Below, piece after piece: positions 1 to 10,147 of a stretch of 64,000 nucleotides of DNA. Positions within the stretch are counted from its first letter, which is position 1, and each line of letters opens with the position of its first letter. The notes under the pieces are model-generated. The model worked only from the letters and a program-made list of their open reading frames with translations. It was not told the origin of the DNA and ran no database searches. Source of the DNA: Lojkania enalia (lineage: Eukaryota; Ascomycota; Dothideomycetes; Pleosporales); contig ML986688.1 in NCBI GenBank assembly GCA_010094045.1, positions 71,411-135,410 on the forward strand. Direction: 5' to 3'. The position numbers were made by a program, and so were the translations under genes.

Positions 1-76
1 GCTGCTTTGAGAGAGAATGAGATTTGCTTGAGGAGTTCGAGGTGGGGTATTTAGTGCATGGGTTGAGTGAAAGAAC

Positions 77-1022
77 TTAGGCCCATTCCTCAAACTTGAA
101 GTCGACAGCATCGTCAAGGACCGTGAAGCGATGAACTGAAAAGTCGATTGACTCGTAAAGCTCGCGTGCTGCAGCTCGTGCCTTCTTGTGCCAGGGGCCG
201 AGGCCACCGTTGTGGGCGTCCTCTTGGGAGCGCCAGAAGCCTGGCAATGTCAGTACGCCAATATGAACCCTAGGACATAGATTCAAGATGGCGAAACAGC
301 CTGAAAAGAATGAATCCGACGACGCCAAAGAAGAAAGAAAAGCGGACTTGAAAAAATTGTCACTCACAGGTAGCCAAGTTTTTCCTATCTGAATTTGTTG
401 CTCCGAACCAGTATTTGAGCAGGCCTCCAGACTCAGCAGCTTCGCGATGACTCTCGTAATCTAGTTCGTATAGTAGATCAATGTCGATATTTTCCATAAG
501 CTGAGACCGGAAGATGACGACGTAGAAACTCTTCTCTTTCCACTGGAAATGCTCATCTGCTGCGAATTTTCGAAGGTGCTCGAGGACTACATTCAAGTTG
601 AGTGACTCGGTGTAAGGCGCAGTTGCATAGTCCAAACGTGTAGGTTTGAGCACAGTGAGTGCCTTCGCAAGTAGAACGTTTGGAATGTCGAGGTCCTTAA
701 GATCGAGATAATGTCCAGGATTGTTATATGGAGAAGAGATCAAGAGGGTAGATAGATCGATGACGGCATCGGCATTAGATGAATCGCTTTTAGCATCTTC
801 GATATGTAACTGATAGAGAGCTGCAGCCCCAAATCTGAGCAAATCGAAATCGGTAGTAACTTTTATTGGATTGAGGACCAGGCGACCTTTGGATGGAGCT
901 GAAAGAGCGTATAGAGTAGCATTGGTAGTGTTCTGTGGAATTGGTGGTATGCCATTCACTCCAATCGCACTAGTGAGAAGTGACAAAATGAGTTCCGGCG
1001 CCGTCTGCATTTGATTTGCCAT
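77..1022 (-). CDS. Conserved fungal protein, UPF0643-like
   Basis: Two exons, 1022-368 and 240-77, give 272 aa. The 127-nt intron has donor GTGAGT at 367 and an acceptor TTGCCAG before 240. An alternative acceptor at 301-302 keeps the frame but adds residues. I chose the 240 junction because it gives a continuous NLATCFWRSQEDA stretch, which resembles the UPF0643 family pattern as I remember it. Visible features are GLLKYWFG at residues 200-207 and a second-exon stretch rich in charged and aromatic residues (GPWHKKARAAARELYES). I see no signal peptide or membrane segment. The start is the first ATG after an in-frame stop. The function is unknown; the family name rests on recalled motifs only. 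Confidence 0.7.
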
Positions 1023-1859
1023 TTCAGGAGTGGGAGCGTTGGGTGCTGAGGAAGCTGGATTTTCAGGTAGACGATTATGGAGTGCTCCTCTAGGTTGGGT
1101 GCTATCTCACCACATCAATCACAAACAGGAGGCCAACACCAAAGCGATTGCCTCCAACGTTTGATATGAAATCGAGAAGGCTAGTAGTTTTCAATACTCG
1201 AATCGAAGAAAAAGCTAGTAGCAATTGTCCCGGTGTGAAGAAAGAACTTGACTCAATTTTCAGGCATATTCAAAAAACGGCGTTGACGAAACAATAGCTA
1301 GCAAGCACGCCGAATCACACAATCCTATGATTCGCTTACGTTTGCACTGGCTTTCTTACTGCCTTCTATTGTCTTAATTATATGCAAATAAAGTATACGA
1401 GATCTATATATACCTGCAATATGCCATTTAATCGAATTCTATCTTGACAACTGTCTATCGTTGAGTTGGTTGTGCATCGTGCCTGATAATGATTGAGGAA
1501 CAGTTTTCCTTTTCCAGTTTGGCGCAGTCTTTGAGTGCTGTCAATTCGCTGTTCGACGATCCATGCATGCGCCAGCCATTCGATGTGCGACTTGATTGGT
1601 GAGTTCTAAATGTCTAGTTATGCTAAATACAGTGAAGGAATCCTTCAAATACTCAGGCGTTTAATCGATACGAAGCATATGGCTCCATTGCTTCGTTGAT
1701 CAGTGCGTCGGATGAAAGAACACCTCGTCGAACACAAAGAAATTGCGACTGCGGGATCGGATGGATGAGCTCAGCTTCCCAGAGAGCGTTCTGTAATTAA
1801 TCATTGCTATTGCAACACAACAGAATTCGCCCTATCGAGTTCGCTAAATTGCCGCAACA
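1023..1859. other. Intergenic region with promoter of the UPF0643-like gene
   Basis: This spacer lies upstream of the leftward gene at 1022 and downstream of the POT1 stop. It must hold the 5' region of the former. It also contains a short spliced ORF candidate on the + strand at 1489-1699, listed separately. Apart from a TA-rich patch near 1375-1435 I see nothing else. Confidence 0.5.
1489..1699 (+). CDS. Candidate small spliced gene, 50 aa, unknown function
   Basis: ATG at 1489 opens a 110-nt exon ending at a GTGAGT donor (1599). An AG acceptor at 1655-1656 (context ATACTCAG) rejoins the same frame after a 58-nt intron, and the ORF stops at 1699. The product of 50 codons starts MIEEQFSFSSLAQSL and is acidic and amphipathic, with no signal peptide or recognised domain. 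Support is the consensus splice pair, the kept frame and amino-acid use that looks protein-like. Against it are the size and the lack of any recognised relative. It could instead be an upstream exon of a longer transcript or chance. Confidence 0.3.
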
Positions 1860-3710
1860 TTACTCCGTAATCGTCGTGCCCCACATTGCATGAGTGCGTT
1901 GCCACCCGTTGGGCCATCTTGGCGACGTAGGAATCCTTACGCCGTATTCCTCTATGCAACATTCAAAAGGCATGTTTTTTAGTCTCTCGTCCCTAGAAGG
2001 CAAGGGAAATGTGATTTTGGATGCCCTGAGCTCCATTTTCAGTTCAAGCAGATTGCCCCAAAGAACGAAAAGCTTTTCTTCTAGATTCTCGCGGCGGACT
2101 AGGTCTTCTCTTAGGCTGAAAATAGTAAGTTCTCTGTTAATTAAACAGCCATAAAGGACGTACTCAACTGCTGTCATCTTTAGAAGATGGGTGGCGTTAT
2201 CGTTATTCAAAAAAAGAGGCAGTCTGGGTGCATCTGTAGTTGATGGTGCGTTCGCATCCTCCACCAAAAGAACGAATGCCCACTCCCAGCGAGGGCGGAT
2301 ATCCTTCATTGAGGTGTTCCAAGTCGAGTCCGCCGTTGAACGTGTGAAGTCCTCGAGGTTAGAAGGACTGAAGTCAACGACTCGCACGCGGGATCGATAC
2401 TTTGCGTTCACGAACGGTAGTACTATGTCGACTTTTTGCGGATTTCTGCAGCTAAGTGCACGATTGTCGATTATTTCTGTGATAGTGGAGAGTTGTATAT
2501 CGGGATTTCTCGCTCGAACTAGAAATAGGTTTAGCTAGACTCATACAAGAAGGCTGTAAATGTAAATCTTACCGTAGGGGTTAACACCAGCGCGAGTAGC
2601 AGCCTGTTCTACGAACTTTTCTTCTAACTCTTTCTGCTCGAGCTCCTTTTGGATTCTCTGCATCTCTCTCTTCTCTTCTCTCTTCTTGGCAGCTGCCTTC
2701 GCGGAAGGCTTTTTTGGACCGTTGTAAGTGGTAGTTCGGGAGGGTCGCCTCGCCTCATATTTTGCCTTGCGCTTTCTGATTTCGGCAATATCGCTCTTAT
2801 TTTCCAACCTGCGTATATCATTTCTATATTTGTTCCTCTGATCTTCATGAATTGCACCTTCCATTTTGTTGGTTTTCGAGAGCTTGATATGCACGTTTCT
2901 AGCGAAAACAAAATCACCTTCTTCAACGTTGTCATTGGCCCATTGGGCGTTAATCCCATAAAGTCGTATGGGAAGGATCATCTGGCCATATGGTCCTTGC
3001 CATTTGGACGTCTGGCCGAACTCCGAGTCGTCACAGTCCTCTGGATCTTCGTAGAGGAACAGATCTGGGTTAGTCGTGTAATCGGTAAGATACAGATCAG
3101 TTGTATTGTAATCGACACTGTATAGCTTGACAGCTTCGCCGCGGATATCGTGGAAGAAATTGAGATTCAGGTCCTGGACCAGTGCCAATCTGCTCGTGCT
3201 AGAAGGTTGGCAGTCTTTCTGAATGGCTGATCGGCCAATCTGCTTGAAGGAAGGCGCCGCATTTTCCTTTATACTAATAATTGCAAATTGGTCTTGCTTG
3301 TCTAATTTTGACCAGGCCAAGTGGCTAGCTGCGTCCAGTTGGAGAGGAGTACTAGCCCTTGAAGTGGGTACGTCATCCCATTTAAAAGTTAGAATCTGTG
3401 TTGCAAAACTTGATATTGCAGTCATTTTGCCATTCCAAACTGATGTTTTAGCCTTCTTGAACAAGGCTATGTCTCCAATATCACTAATATCGGGAAGGGC
3501 TGAATAGTCTTTTCTGAAAATGCGGCAGACAATACAGGAGCCAGATTCATCTAGGACTGAATCGAATTCGTCTTTCAAAGTAAATTCCAGACACCAGTCA
3601 GTGCCTCTAGATTGGAATGGAGCCTTAAGATTGACGACTACTCCAATGAAGTTTTGAGATTTACCCTCTTGAAGCGACTTTATTGGGCTGAAGCCGGATG
3701 ACAGCGCCAT
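1860..3710 (-). CDS. pot1: POT1 telomere single-strand DNA-binding protein
   Basis: The product binds the G-rich telomere 3' overhang and protects chromosome ends. Exon 1 (3710-2573) and exon 2 (2518-1860) join over a 54-nt intron (donor GTAAGA, acceptor TTTCTAG), giving 598 aa. The N-terminal half holds a POT1-type OB fold at about residues 5-125, including the typical GDIALFKKAKTSVWNGK stretch. A second OB-like segment lies at about 170-290 (LNLNFFHDIRGEAVKLYSVD), then a Lys/Glu-rich basic coiled stretch at about 310-370. The second exon begins with VRARNPDIQLSTITEI, a hallmark of fungal POT1 tails. An upstream ATG at 3798 (7-nt exon, GTGAGT donor at 3791, acceptor ATAG before 3721) would add six in-frame residues. 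The neighbour across the promoter is importin alpha. Confidence 0.85.
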
Positions 3711-4096
3711 GGTATGTAGGGCTATCGAAAGGGGTTAGCGTGATGCCATTGGTAGGGTAGCCGATATAAGAGAAATCTCCTTCGTACTCACTGAACATCG
3801 AAGTCCTCTAGGTTTGTGTAGACATCATAACTGGCATAGTGAAGCACGCGCTTCAGTTCCAAAAGATGGTGTCGCGAAGGATAATCTATTGTCACGGTCG
3901 TATGTTGTTTGGGGGGTGAAAGCGCCAAGCTATTTCGCTCTAGTCCATATATGTACTAGCGTGGAGTCGCAGTTGCCGCTTCCGCCTTTTCACCTCCTGC
4001 CCCACGACATAACGAAATAAATCCCCTCCCCCAAACACCACGCAATCCCCTTCTCCTCCACTACCACAACCGTCTCGCACCTCAGTCGCCGCAGCC
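3711..4096. promoter_or_regulatory. Divergent promoter, POT1 and importin alpha
   Basis: The two start codons face away from each other, 386 bp apart. The importin side is strongly CT/CA-rich just before the ATG (about 4021-4096), a common core-promoter and leader style in filamentous fungi, and its start sits in a good context (GCAGCCATGG). The POT1 side holds a likely 5' intron (3722-3791). Confidence 0.55.
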
Positions 4097-5925
4097 ATGG
4101 CCGACCGATACATCCCAGAACATCGCCGCACCACCTTCAAAGCGAAGAGCGCTTTCAAGCCTGACGAGCTCCGCCGTCGCCGGGAAGAGCAACAGGTTGA
4201 GATCCGCCGAGCAAAGCGTGAGGAGAACCTTGCAAAGCGACGTGGTATTGCTGGTCGTGACCAACCCGGTGCCGCCCTTGGTGCTGCTCCTGACAGTGAC
4301 GATGAGGGGGGGAATATTGAGAGTCAGGTATGTGCCCCTCTATTTACCTTTATCCCCATCCGTGCGACCCGCCTTTGAACGGCATAGAAACCGCGGCGGT
4401 GGCACTGCCTTTATTATGAGATATATTGCTAACGATGGATGTTCAGCTCAATGAGGAGCTTCCTCAGATGGTGAAGGGCGTTTTCTCCGACCAAATCGAT
4501 GAGCAAATCCAGGCGACCACCAAGTTCCGCAAGCTTCTATCCAAGGAGCGAAACCCTCCCATCGAACGAGTCATTGAGACCGGCGTCGTTAGCAGATTCG
4601 TCGAGTTTCTTCGGTCGCCACACACACTGGTCCAGTTCGAGGCTGCATGGGCGCTAACTAACATTGCCTCAGGGTCTGCTCAACAGACCCAGGTCGTCAT
4701 CGAGGCTGGTGCCGTACCTATCTTCGTGGAATTGCTCAGCAGCCACGAACCTGATGTTCGAGAACAAGCCGTGTGGGCTCTTGGAAACATCGCCGGTGAC
4801 AGCCCTGCATGCCGCGACTTTGTTCTCCAGGCCGGAGCTCTTCGACCGCTCCTTGCCCTTCTCGGCGATAGCCGCAAGCTTAGCATGCTGAGGAACGCGA
4901 CTTGGACCTTGAGCAACTTCTGCCGTGGGAAAACCCCCCAGCCGGATTGGCAGACTGTGAGTCCACTTCTTTGCTACACCGATGTCGCCGGCTGACTCCG
5001 TGTTCAGATTCAACCAGCTCTCCCGGTTCTCGCCAAGCTCGTATACTCTTTAGATGATGAGGTACTTATCGACGCGTGTTGGGCAATCTCGTATCTCTCG
5101 GATGGTCCAAACGACAAGATTCAGGCAGTCATTGAAGCTGGCATTCCCCGCCGTCTTGTGGAATTGCTGATGCATGCTTCCACTTCTGTACAGACCCCAG
5201 CACTTCGATCTGTTGGAAACATTGTCACCGGAGACGATGTTCAGACCCAGGTTATCATCAACTGCGGAGCCCTGCCAGCATTACTTTCTCTTCTTAGCTC
5301 GACCAAGGATGGAATTCGCAAGGAGGCATGCTGGACAATCTCCAACATCACTGCCGGAAATTCTACACAGATCCAGGCTGTCATTGACGCTAACATCATT
5401 CCACCATTAATTCATCTTCTCCAGAATGGTGATTTCAAGACGAGAAAGGAGGCTTGCTGGGCCATCTCCAATGCCACCTCTGGCGGCCTACAAAAGCCAG
5501 CCCAGATTCGATACCTAGTCCAGAACGGTTGCATCAAGCCCCTATGCGACTTGCTCGCTTGTCCTGACAACAAAATCATTCAAGTTGCTCTCGACGGACT
5601 TGAGAATATCCTCAAGGTCGGTGAGATGGATAAAGAATCTGGTGCGGACGGCGCTGCAGGCGAGCCCATCAACCGCTATGCCCTCTTCATCGAGGAAGTT
5701 GGCGGCATGGAGAAGATTCACGACTGTCAGAATAATGCCAATGAGGAGATTTATATGAAGGCATACAATATTATCGAGAAATACTTCTCGGACGAAGAGG
5801 GAGATGCTGAAAACATGGCGGAGACCGGTCCTCAGATTAACCAGGATGGCCACTTTGGCTTTGGCGCTCAAACACAGCAACAGAACTTCAGCTTTGCCAA
5901 CGGTGGCGATTCCATGGATATGTGA
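4097..5925 (+). CDS. SRP1: Importin alpha (karyopherin alpha)
   Basis: This adaptor binds classical nuclear localisation signals and importin beta for nuclear import. Three exons (4097-4327, 4447-4956, 5008-5925) give 552 aa, the usual family length. The introns have GTATGT and GTGAGT donors, both phase 0. Residues 10-50 form the basic importin-beta-binding domain ([11 protein letters not shown], then [10 protein letters not shown] and [14 protein letters not shown]). About ten armadillo repeats follow, with the NLS-pocket signature WALxNIA/WxxSN recurring ([54 protein letters not shown]). The acidic tail contains [11 protein letters not shown] and then a Gln/Phe/Gly-rich end. All key Trp/Asn positions appear intact. 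Importin alpha is generally a single essential gene in ascomycetes. Confidence 0.96.
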
Positions 5926-6961
5926 GCGGCTTTATCTTATCTCTTTAAATAAGCTCTCAGACGTAACCCTGTGTTCGACATACATGCACAGCTCCTAATT
6001 CATACTGCCCGGTTCCACCCTCGCCGCAGTCGTGTCTAAATTGTTGCCAGCCTAAGGAAAGGATACCCTATGAGATGGCTTCTACACCTTTTAATACATG
6101 ACCCCTTGTTACATCACCTGTTCCTCGCCGTGTCGAGATGTGCGCACCAATCCCTACGAATATCCCCTTTGAGCAGGCCAGTCCCCTTGTCATGATTTAT
6201 TATGAAAGCATCGTAAGATACACCGTCATGTAACCCCCCTTTTGTCTATCCGCATCATATCCCGGGCGTTTGCGAGTATGGTCTACTTTTTTTTTCCTAC
6301 ATCAATGAACGATGGACCTTGGCAGAAATGGTTGGGTGGTGTGGTGTGCACACAGGTTTTTGGCCAGATTGGTGACCGGGGGCGAATGGTGTCATTCCTA
6401 CCTGTGCGGAGGGCTCCATTCTCCAGGGTTTGATAGATTGGCAGAATGCAATTATCAATCAGTTATACTACATCAGCGCATAACTTCAAGAGGGGTTTCC
6501 GTAATGCGTGGGTTACACAGAAGTACGCCATAGTCCATCGCTGCTCCGGGGTTGGGATGACGCCTTGCCTTTGACGAACAGCTTGGCATTTGCCCCGCGA
6601 CCTGCGACAGCGAGGAACATGGAGCCAAGGAAGCCGTTTCCTCTCCGCGTAGGAGCCTTTTCACCTTCACTGTTCTCGAAGTCCCTGAGTATCGATGACC
6701 GTGAAACCTGTCGCGTGTCTTCTGCCAGCGTGCCAATCCCGTATAGCTGTCAGTGCTCCAATAAAGTGGCTCACAATAGTCTTTCCGAATGGCGCAATCT
6801 CACCGCCTTAAAACCGTGCCACCTACTTATAATACAATTAATTTTTGACATCTATTTACTCTATAACATTTATGAATCCTGCGTCCAACCTCTAAAGCAA
6901 AATTTGCGCATCTTTGCATCCTTCAAAGCGCATCCGCGCGCTCAATACAAGCCTTGTAATA
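5926..6961. other. Intergenic: importin alpha 3' region and amidotransferase promoter
   Basis: About 1 kb between two + genes. It holds a run of T with C at 6290-6298 and an AT-rich stretch at about 6820-6880. I see no supportable gene. Short ORFs here lack splice sites or motif support. Confidence 0.4.
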
Positions 6962-8287
6962 ATGTGCAGGTTCATGGTAAGTCCCAGGTATCAGAGCTGT
7001 AAATACCGTCTCTGACCCAGACAAGGTCTACAAGGGCAAAGAAGAGATTCTTCTCTCGGAACTTATCCTTGATCCCACCCACTCCATCCTCACCCAGTCG
7101 TTTGACTCCCGCCTCCGCCTAGTACGCTTTACAAGTCATCCACTCCAAGAAATGAGTTTACCAAGCGTAGGACCGGCGGCGGCCTCATAATGGAGATGGC
7201 TTCGGTATTGGATACTATACCTCGCCTAATCTCGGACCAGAGCCTTGCGTCTTCACGTCTACGATCCCGGCGTGGAACTGTATCAATCTGTCCCGCCTCG
7301 CCTCGAAAACTACATCCTCCCTCATTTTCGCCCACGTTCGCGCTACGACCGAAGGCAACCTCTCCGATCAGAATTGCCATCCTTTCGTATACAAGAGCCT
7401 GATGTTTATGCATAATGGGGGAATCGGCTGCTTCAAGCAGATTAAGAGGCGTTTGGCGCTGGGCCTGAACGAGCAGTGGTTCACATTGGTACAGGGTTCT
7501 ACGGACTCGGAATGGGCATTTGCGCTGTTCCTCGACTGTCTGGACAAAGCGGGACATCACCCAGATTCAGAACTTGGGAAAGGCGGGTTCGGCCACACGG
7601 TGCTAAGGAAGGCTATCCTAAAAACTATTGAACGGATCAACGACTTTATCAAAGAGGTGGTAGGGAAAGATGGAGTGGGAAGTGAGGATAGTAGGAGTCT
7701 GCTCAACTTCGCTGTGACAGATGGCGTAAATGTTATCTGCTCAAGATATGTGAGCTCCAGGACAGATGAAGCTGCGAGCCTGTTCTTCTCCAGCGGCACG
7801 AGCTGGAAACAACATCGCCAGAATCAAAAGACGGGATTGGCTACATCCATTGAGCCGGGGCAGAAAGACTATGTTATGGAGCGGAGAGATAAGGGTTCGG
7901 ATATTGTCCTTGTGGCGAGCGAACCGTTAACCTTTGAAAGAGGTACGGGGCATTTTCCTAATACTTTTCGGAATCTTTAGAGAATGAACTGCTGACATGT
8001 AAATAGACAACTGGGTCACCGTTCCCACCAACTCAACAATTACCATCTATAAACAAACCGTCATGATCCACCCCATAATTGACGAGTTCTATTCTAACGA
8101 CCCTGCCCACGCTCGCTCAGCTGGCTTTGCACAAGCTAAAGGCCAAACAGTAACGGGTCCTGATAAGAAGGTACTGTCACAACCTGTGACTGGGACGGCG
8201 AGTGGGGACGTAAGTCCGCATAGGAGACCTGGAGGCGCTGATAGGGAGGTGGTCAATGAGGCAATTGAACGGTTAAGGCTTAAGTAA
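6962..8287 (+). CDS. Class II glutamine amidotransferase (DUG3/YafJ type)
   Basis: Four exons (6962-6976, 7026-7121, 7171-7942, 8007-8287) give 387 aa. The first exon has only five codons (MCRFM) and is easily missed. It supplies Cys2, the N-terminal nucleophile of class II amidotransferases once Met is removed. Introns 1 and 2 are 49 nt each. Motifs follow the family order: HNGDGFGIGYY at about residues 43-53, FAHVRATTEG, then MFMHNGGIGCF, and QGSTDSEWAFALFLD. The C-terminal part carries ATDGVNVICSRY and a SEPLTFE segment. Related proteins include Dug3, part of the cytosolic glutathione-degrading Dug complex, and the bacterial YafJ type; the exact substrate here is inferred. No partner gene lies nearby. 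Confidence 0.85.
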
Positions 8288-8600
8288 GATGTCACCGCTT
8301 TGGAATGATATACCCTTCCGTTATATAGTTGACTAGCATAAGTTTGGAGTTTAGAGTTTGCCGGGTAGCCTCTTTCAGAAAAGCTTGTCTTTTGTTCTAC
8401 GATTCAAATTTAGAATACCCGGGATAGGAAATACATAGAAGTAGTACCTTATGCGCCTACTAATTCGAGTGGCTCATTACGAGGTCGTTAGATGGTATCC
8501 ACTCACATATACACCCCTGCACTTCTCGTCTACCCCGCCTAGCCTCAGACGCACTCTTCCGGGAACCCAGATCGAGAGCTTGCGCTCTGGTAGACGAGAC
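8288..8600. other. Short intergenic spacer
   Basis: This holds the 3' end of the amidotransferase gene and the promoter and leader of the reductase gene. An in-frame ATG at 8451 would extend the reductase by 50 residues without any recognised domain, so I did not use it. Confidence 0.4.
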
Positions 8601-9635
8601 ATGACGGGAAAATTACTTTACGTCTTGGTCACTGGAGCCACAGGCTTCATCGGTGCCCATATCGTTGACGAGCTATTACAACGCAGACACAAAGTCCTCG
8701 CCGCAACTCGAAGCGCCACAAAAGCCAATTTCTTCAAACAGACAAGATCGCAATTCACTGAACACCTCAGCACAATCCAAATCTCCGATCTCTTATCCGA
8801 ATCCACAAGCCTGGAAGACGCGGTTCAACAGGTCGACGCTGTGATTCACGTCGCTAGTCCATTCAGCTACGACGTACAAGACAATGAAAAGCAGCTTGTC
8901 AGGCCGGCCGTAGCCGGCGTGAAGAAGGTTCTCGAAGCATCTACTACAAATCCAAATATAAAGAGGGTCGTCATAACATCTTCATTTGCCTCGATCATGG
9001 ATGCTAATCGCACGGCGCCACCACCATACAGTTACACAGCGGAAGACTGGAATCCGCTAACATATGAAGAGGCGGTAGGGAAAGAGACGAGCGCCGTAGT
9101 AGCATACAGAGGCTCTAAGAAATTTGCTGAACTTGCGGCTTGGCAGTTCATCCAAGAACGCAAGCCAGCTTTCGATATTGTGACGCTATGTCCGCCGATG
9201 ACATTTGGGCCTATTGCACACCCTATTGCGAAGATGAATGAGCTGAATGAGAGTAATGCAATGTTATGGAAGGTTGCGGCTGGTGAGGAGCTTCCGGTTG
9301 CGAGGGTGCCGTTTTGGATCGATGTTAGAGATTTAGCGAGGGCGCATGTCGAGGCGTTAATTAGGCCGGAGGCGGGAGGAAAGAGGTACACGGTTGCGAG
9401 TCCGGAGAAGTTTAGTTATGGGTTGGTGGCGGGGATTATTAGAGAAGAGTTTGAGTGGGGTAGGGAGAGAGTCATGGAGAGGAGGCATGAGGTGGTAAGG
9501 GGCTGGGAGGAGATCGGGTTGGATGGGGAGACGGCAGCGGACGAGCTGGGGGTCACGTATAGGAGTTTTAGGAGTGTGTTAGGGATTTCGTCCGTCAGGG
9601 AAGAGAGACGGAGAAGAGGGAGTCGGATAGAGTAG
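8601..9635 (+). CDS. NAD(P)-dependent reductase, GRE2/dihydroflavonol reductase-like
   Basis: This single-exon gene of 344 aa belongs to the extended short-chain dehydrogenase family. The Rossmann nucleotide-binding motif TGATGFIG is at residues 11-18, directly after a short N-terminus, which fixes the start. The catalytic set is visible: Ser in ITSSFAS (about 125-131) and Tyr169-x3-Lys173 in AYRGSKK. A family-typical CPPMTFGP stretch and WIDVRDLARAHVEA follow. Yeast Gre2 and relatives reduce methylglyoxal, isovaleraldehyde and other carbonyls; the true substrate here cannot be read from sequence. The last 60 residues are Arg/Glu-rich, ending RRRRGSRIE. Nothing nearby points to a pathway. Confidence 0.85.
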   Translation: MTGKLLYVLVTGATGFIGAHIVDELLQRRHKVLAATRSATKANFFKQTRSQFTEHLSTIQISDLLSESTSLEDAVQQVDAVIHVASPFSYDVQDNEKQLVRPAVAGVKKVLEASTTNPNIKRVVITSSFASIMDANRTAPPPYSYTAEDWNPLTYEEAVGKETSAVVAYRGSKKFAELAAWQFIQERKPAFDIVTLCPPMTFGPIAHPIAKMNELNESNAMLWKVAAGEELPVARVPFWIDVRDLARAHVEALIRPEAGGKRYTVASPEKFSYGLVAGIIREEFEWGRERVMERRHEVVRGWEEIGLDGETAADELGVTYRSFRSVLGISSVREERRRRGSRIE

Positions 9636-10147
9636 AAGGTTATGTAGTATTCTAGGAAAGGTTCCGGCTTCAATGGGTAATTTCGAGTCAATATTGCAAA
9701 GGTCATATAACGCCATCGCCGAGATAGTCATAGAATACTAACTAGTTTTAAGTAATTAGACTGTGCGGATGTATAAGAACTGATCTCTAAGCTTGCGTGG
9801 GAACTATTTTTGTTTACTACTATGGACGTTATAATCTCTTATAAGGAGCAGAATCAAGGCTCTCGTAAGCTAATTCGACCTAACTCGAAGTGTAGCATTT
9901 TTCACAAGGCTATAACATAACTTAATAAGACGAGGGGCCGCGGTGACGTTGGAGATTCGAGCGTGACGTGATGCACGGGAGTCAACTAGTAGGCACGTGC
10001 GGAGCTCGGGCATGCGCCAGTGAACTGAACGCGTCTTGCTCGGGCGCCTCCCCACGTCCAGCAAACAACATCACCGGCAACGAAATTGTCGCGCACGCCA
10101 TCGCGGCCCCCTGCAGCCTTTTTTCGACTAATTCCTGTACGGCCATC
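9636..10147. other. Intergenic: reductase 3' end and SCC3 promoter
   Basis: The first 300 bases are AT-rich and look like a 3' flank. From about 9930 the sequence becomes GC-rich up to the SCC3 start. No gene is supportable. Long antisense ORFs entering the SCC3 first exon are shadows of its skewed codon use. Confidence 0.4.

Noticed and set aside
8451..8600. Upstream extension of the reductase ORF
   Set aside because: The added 50 residues lie before the Rossmann motif, which is normally close to the N-terminus, and show no targeting signal.
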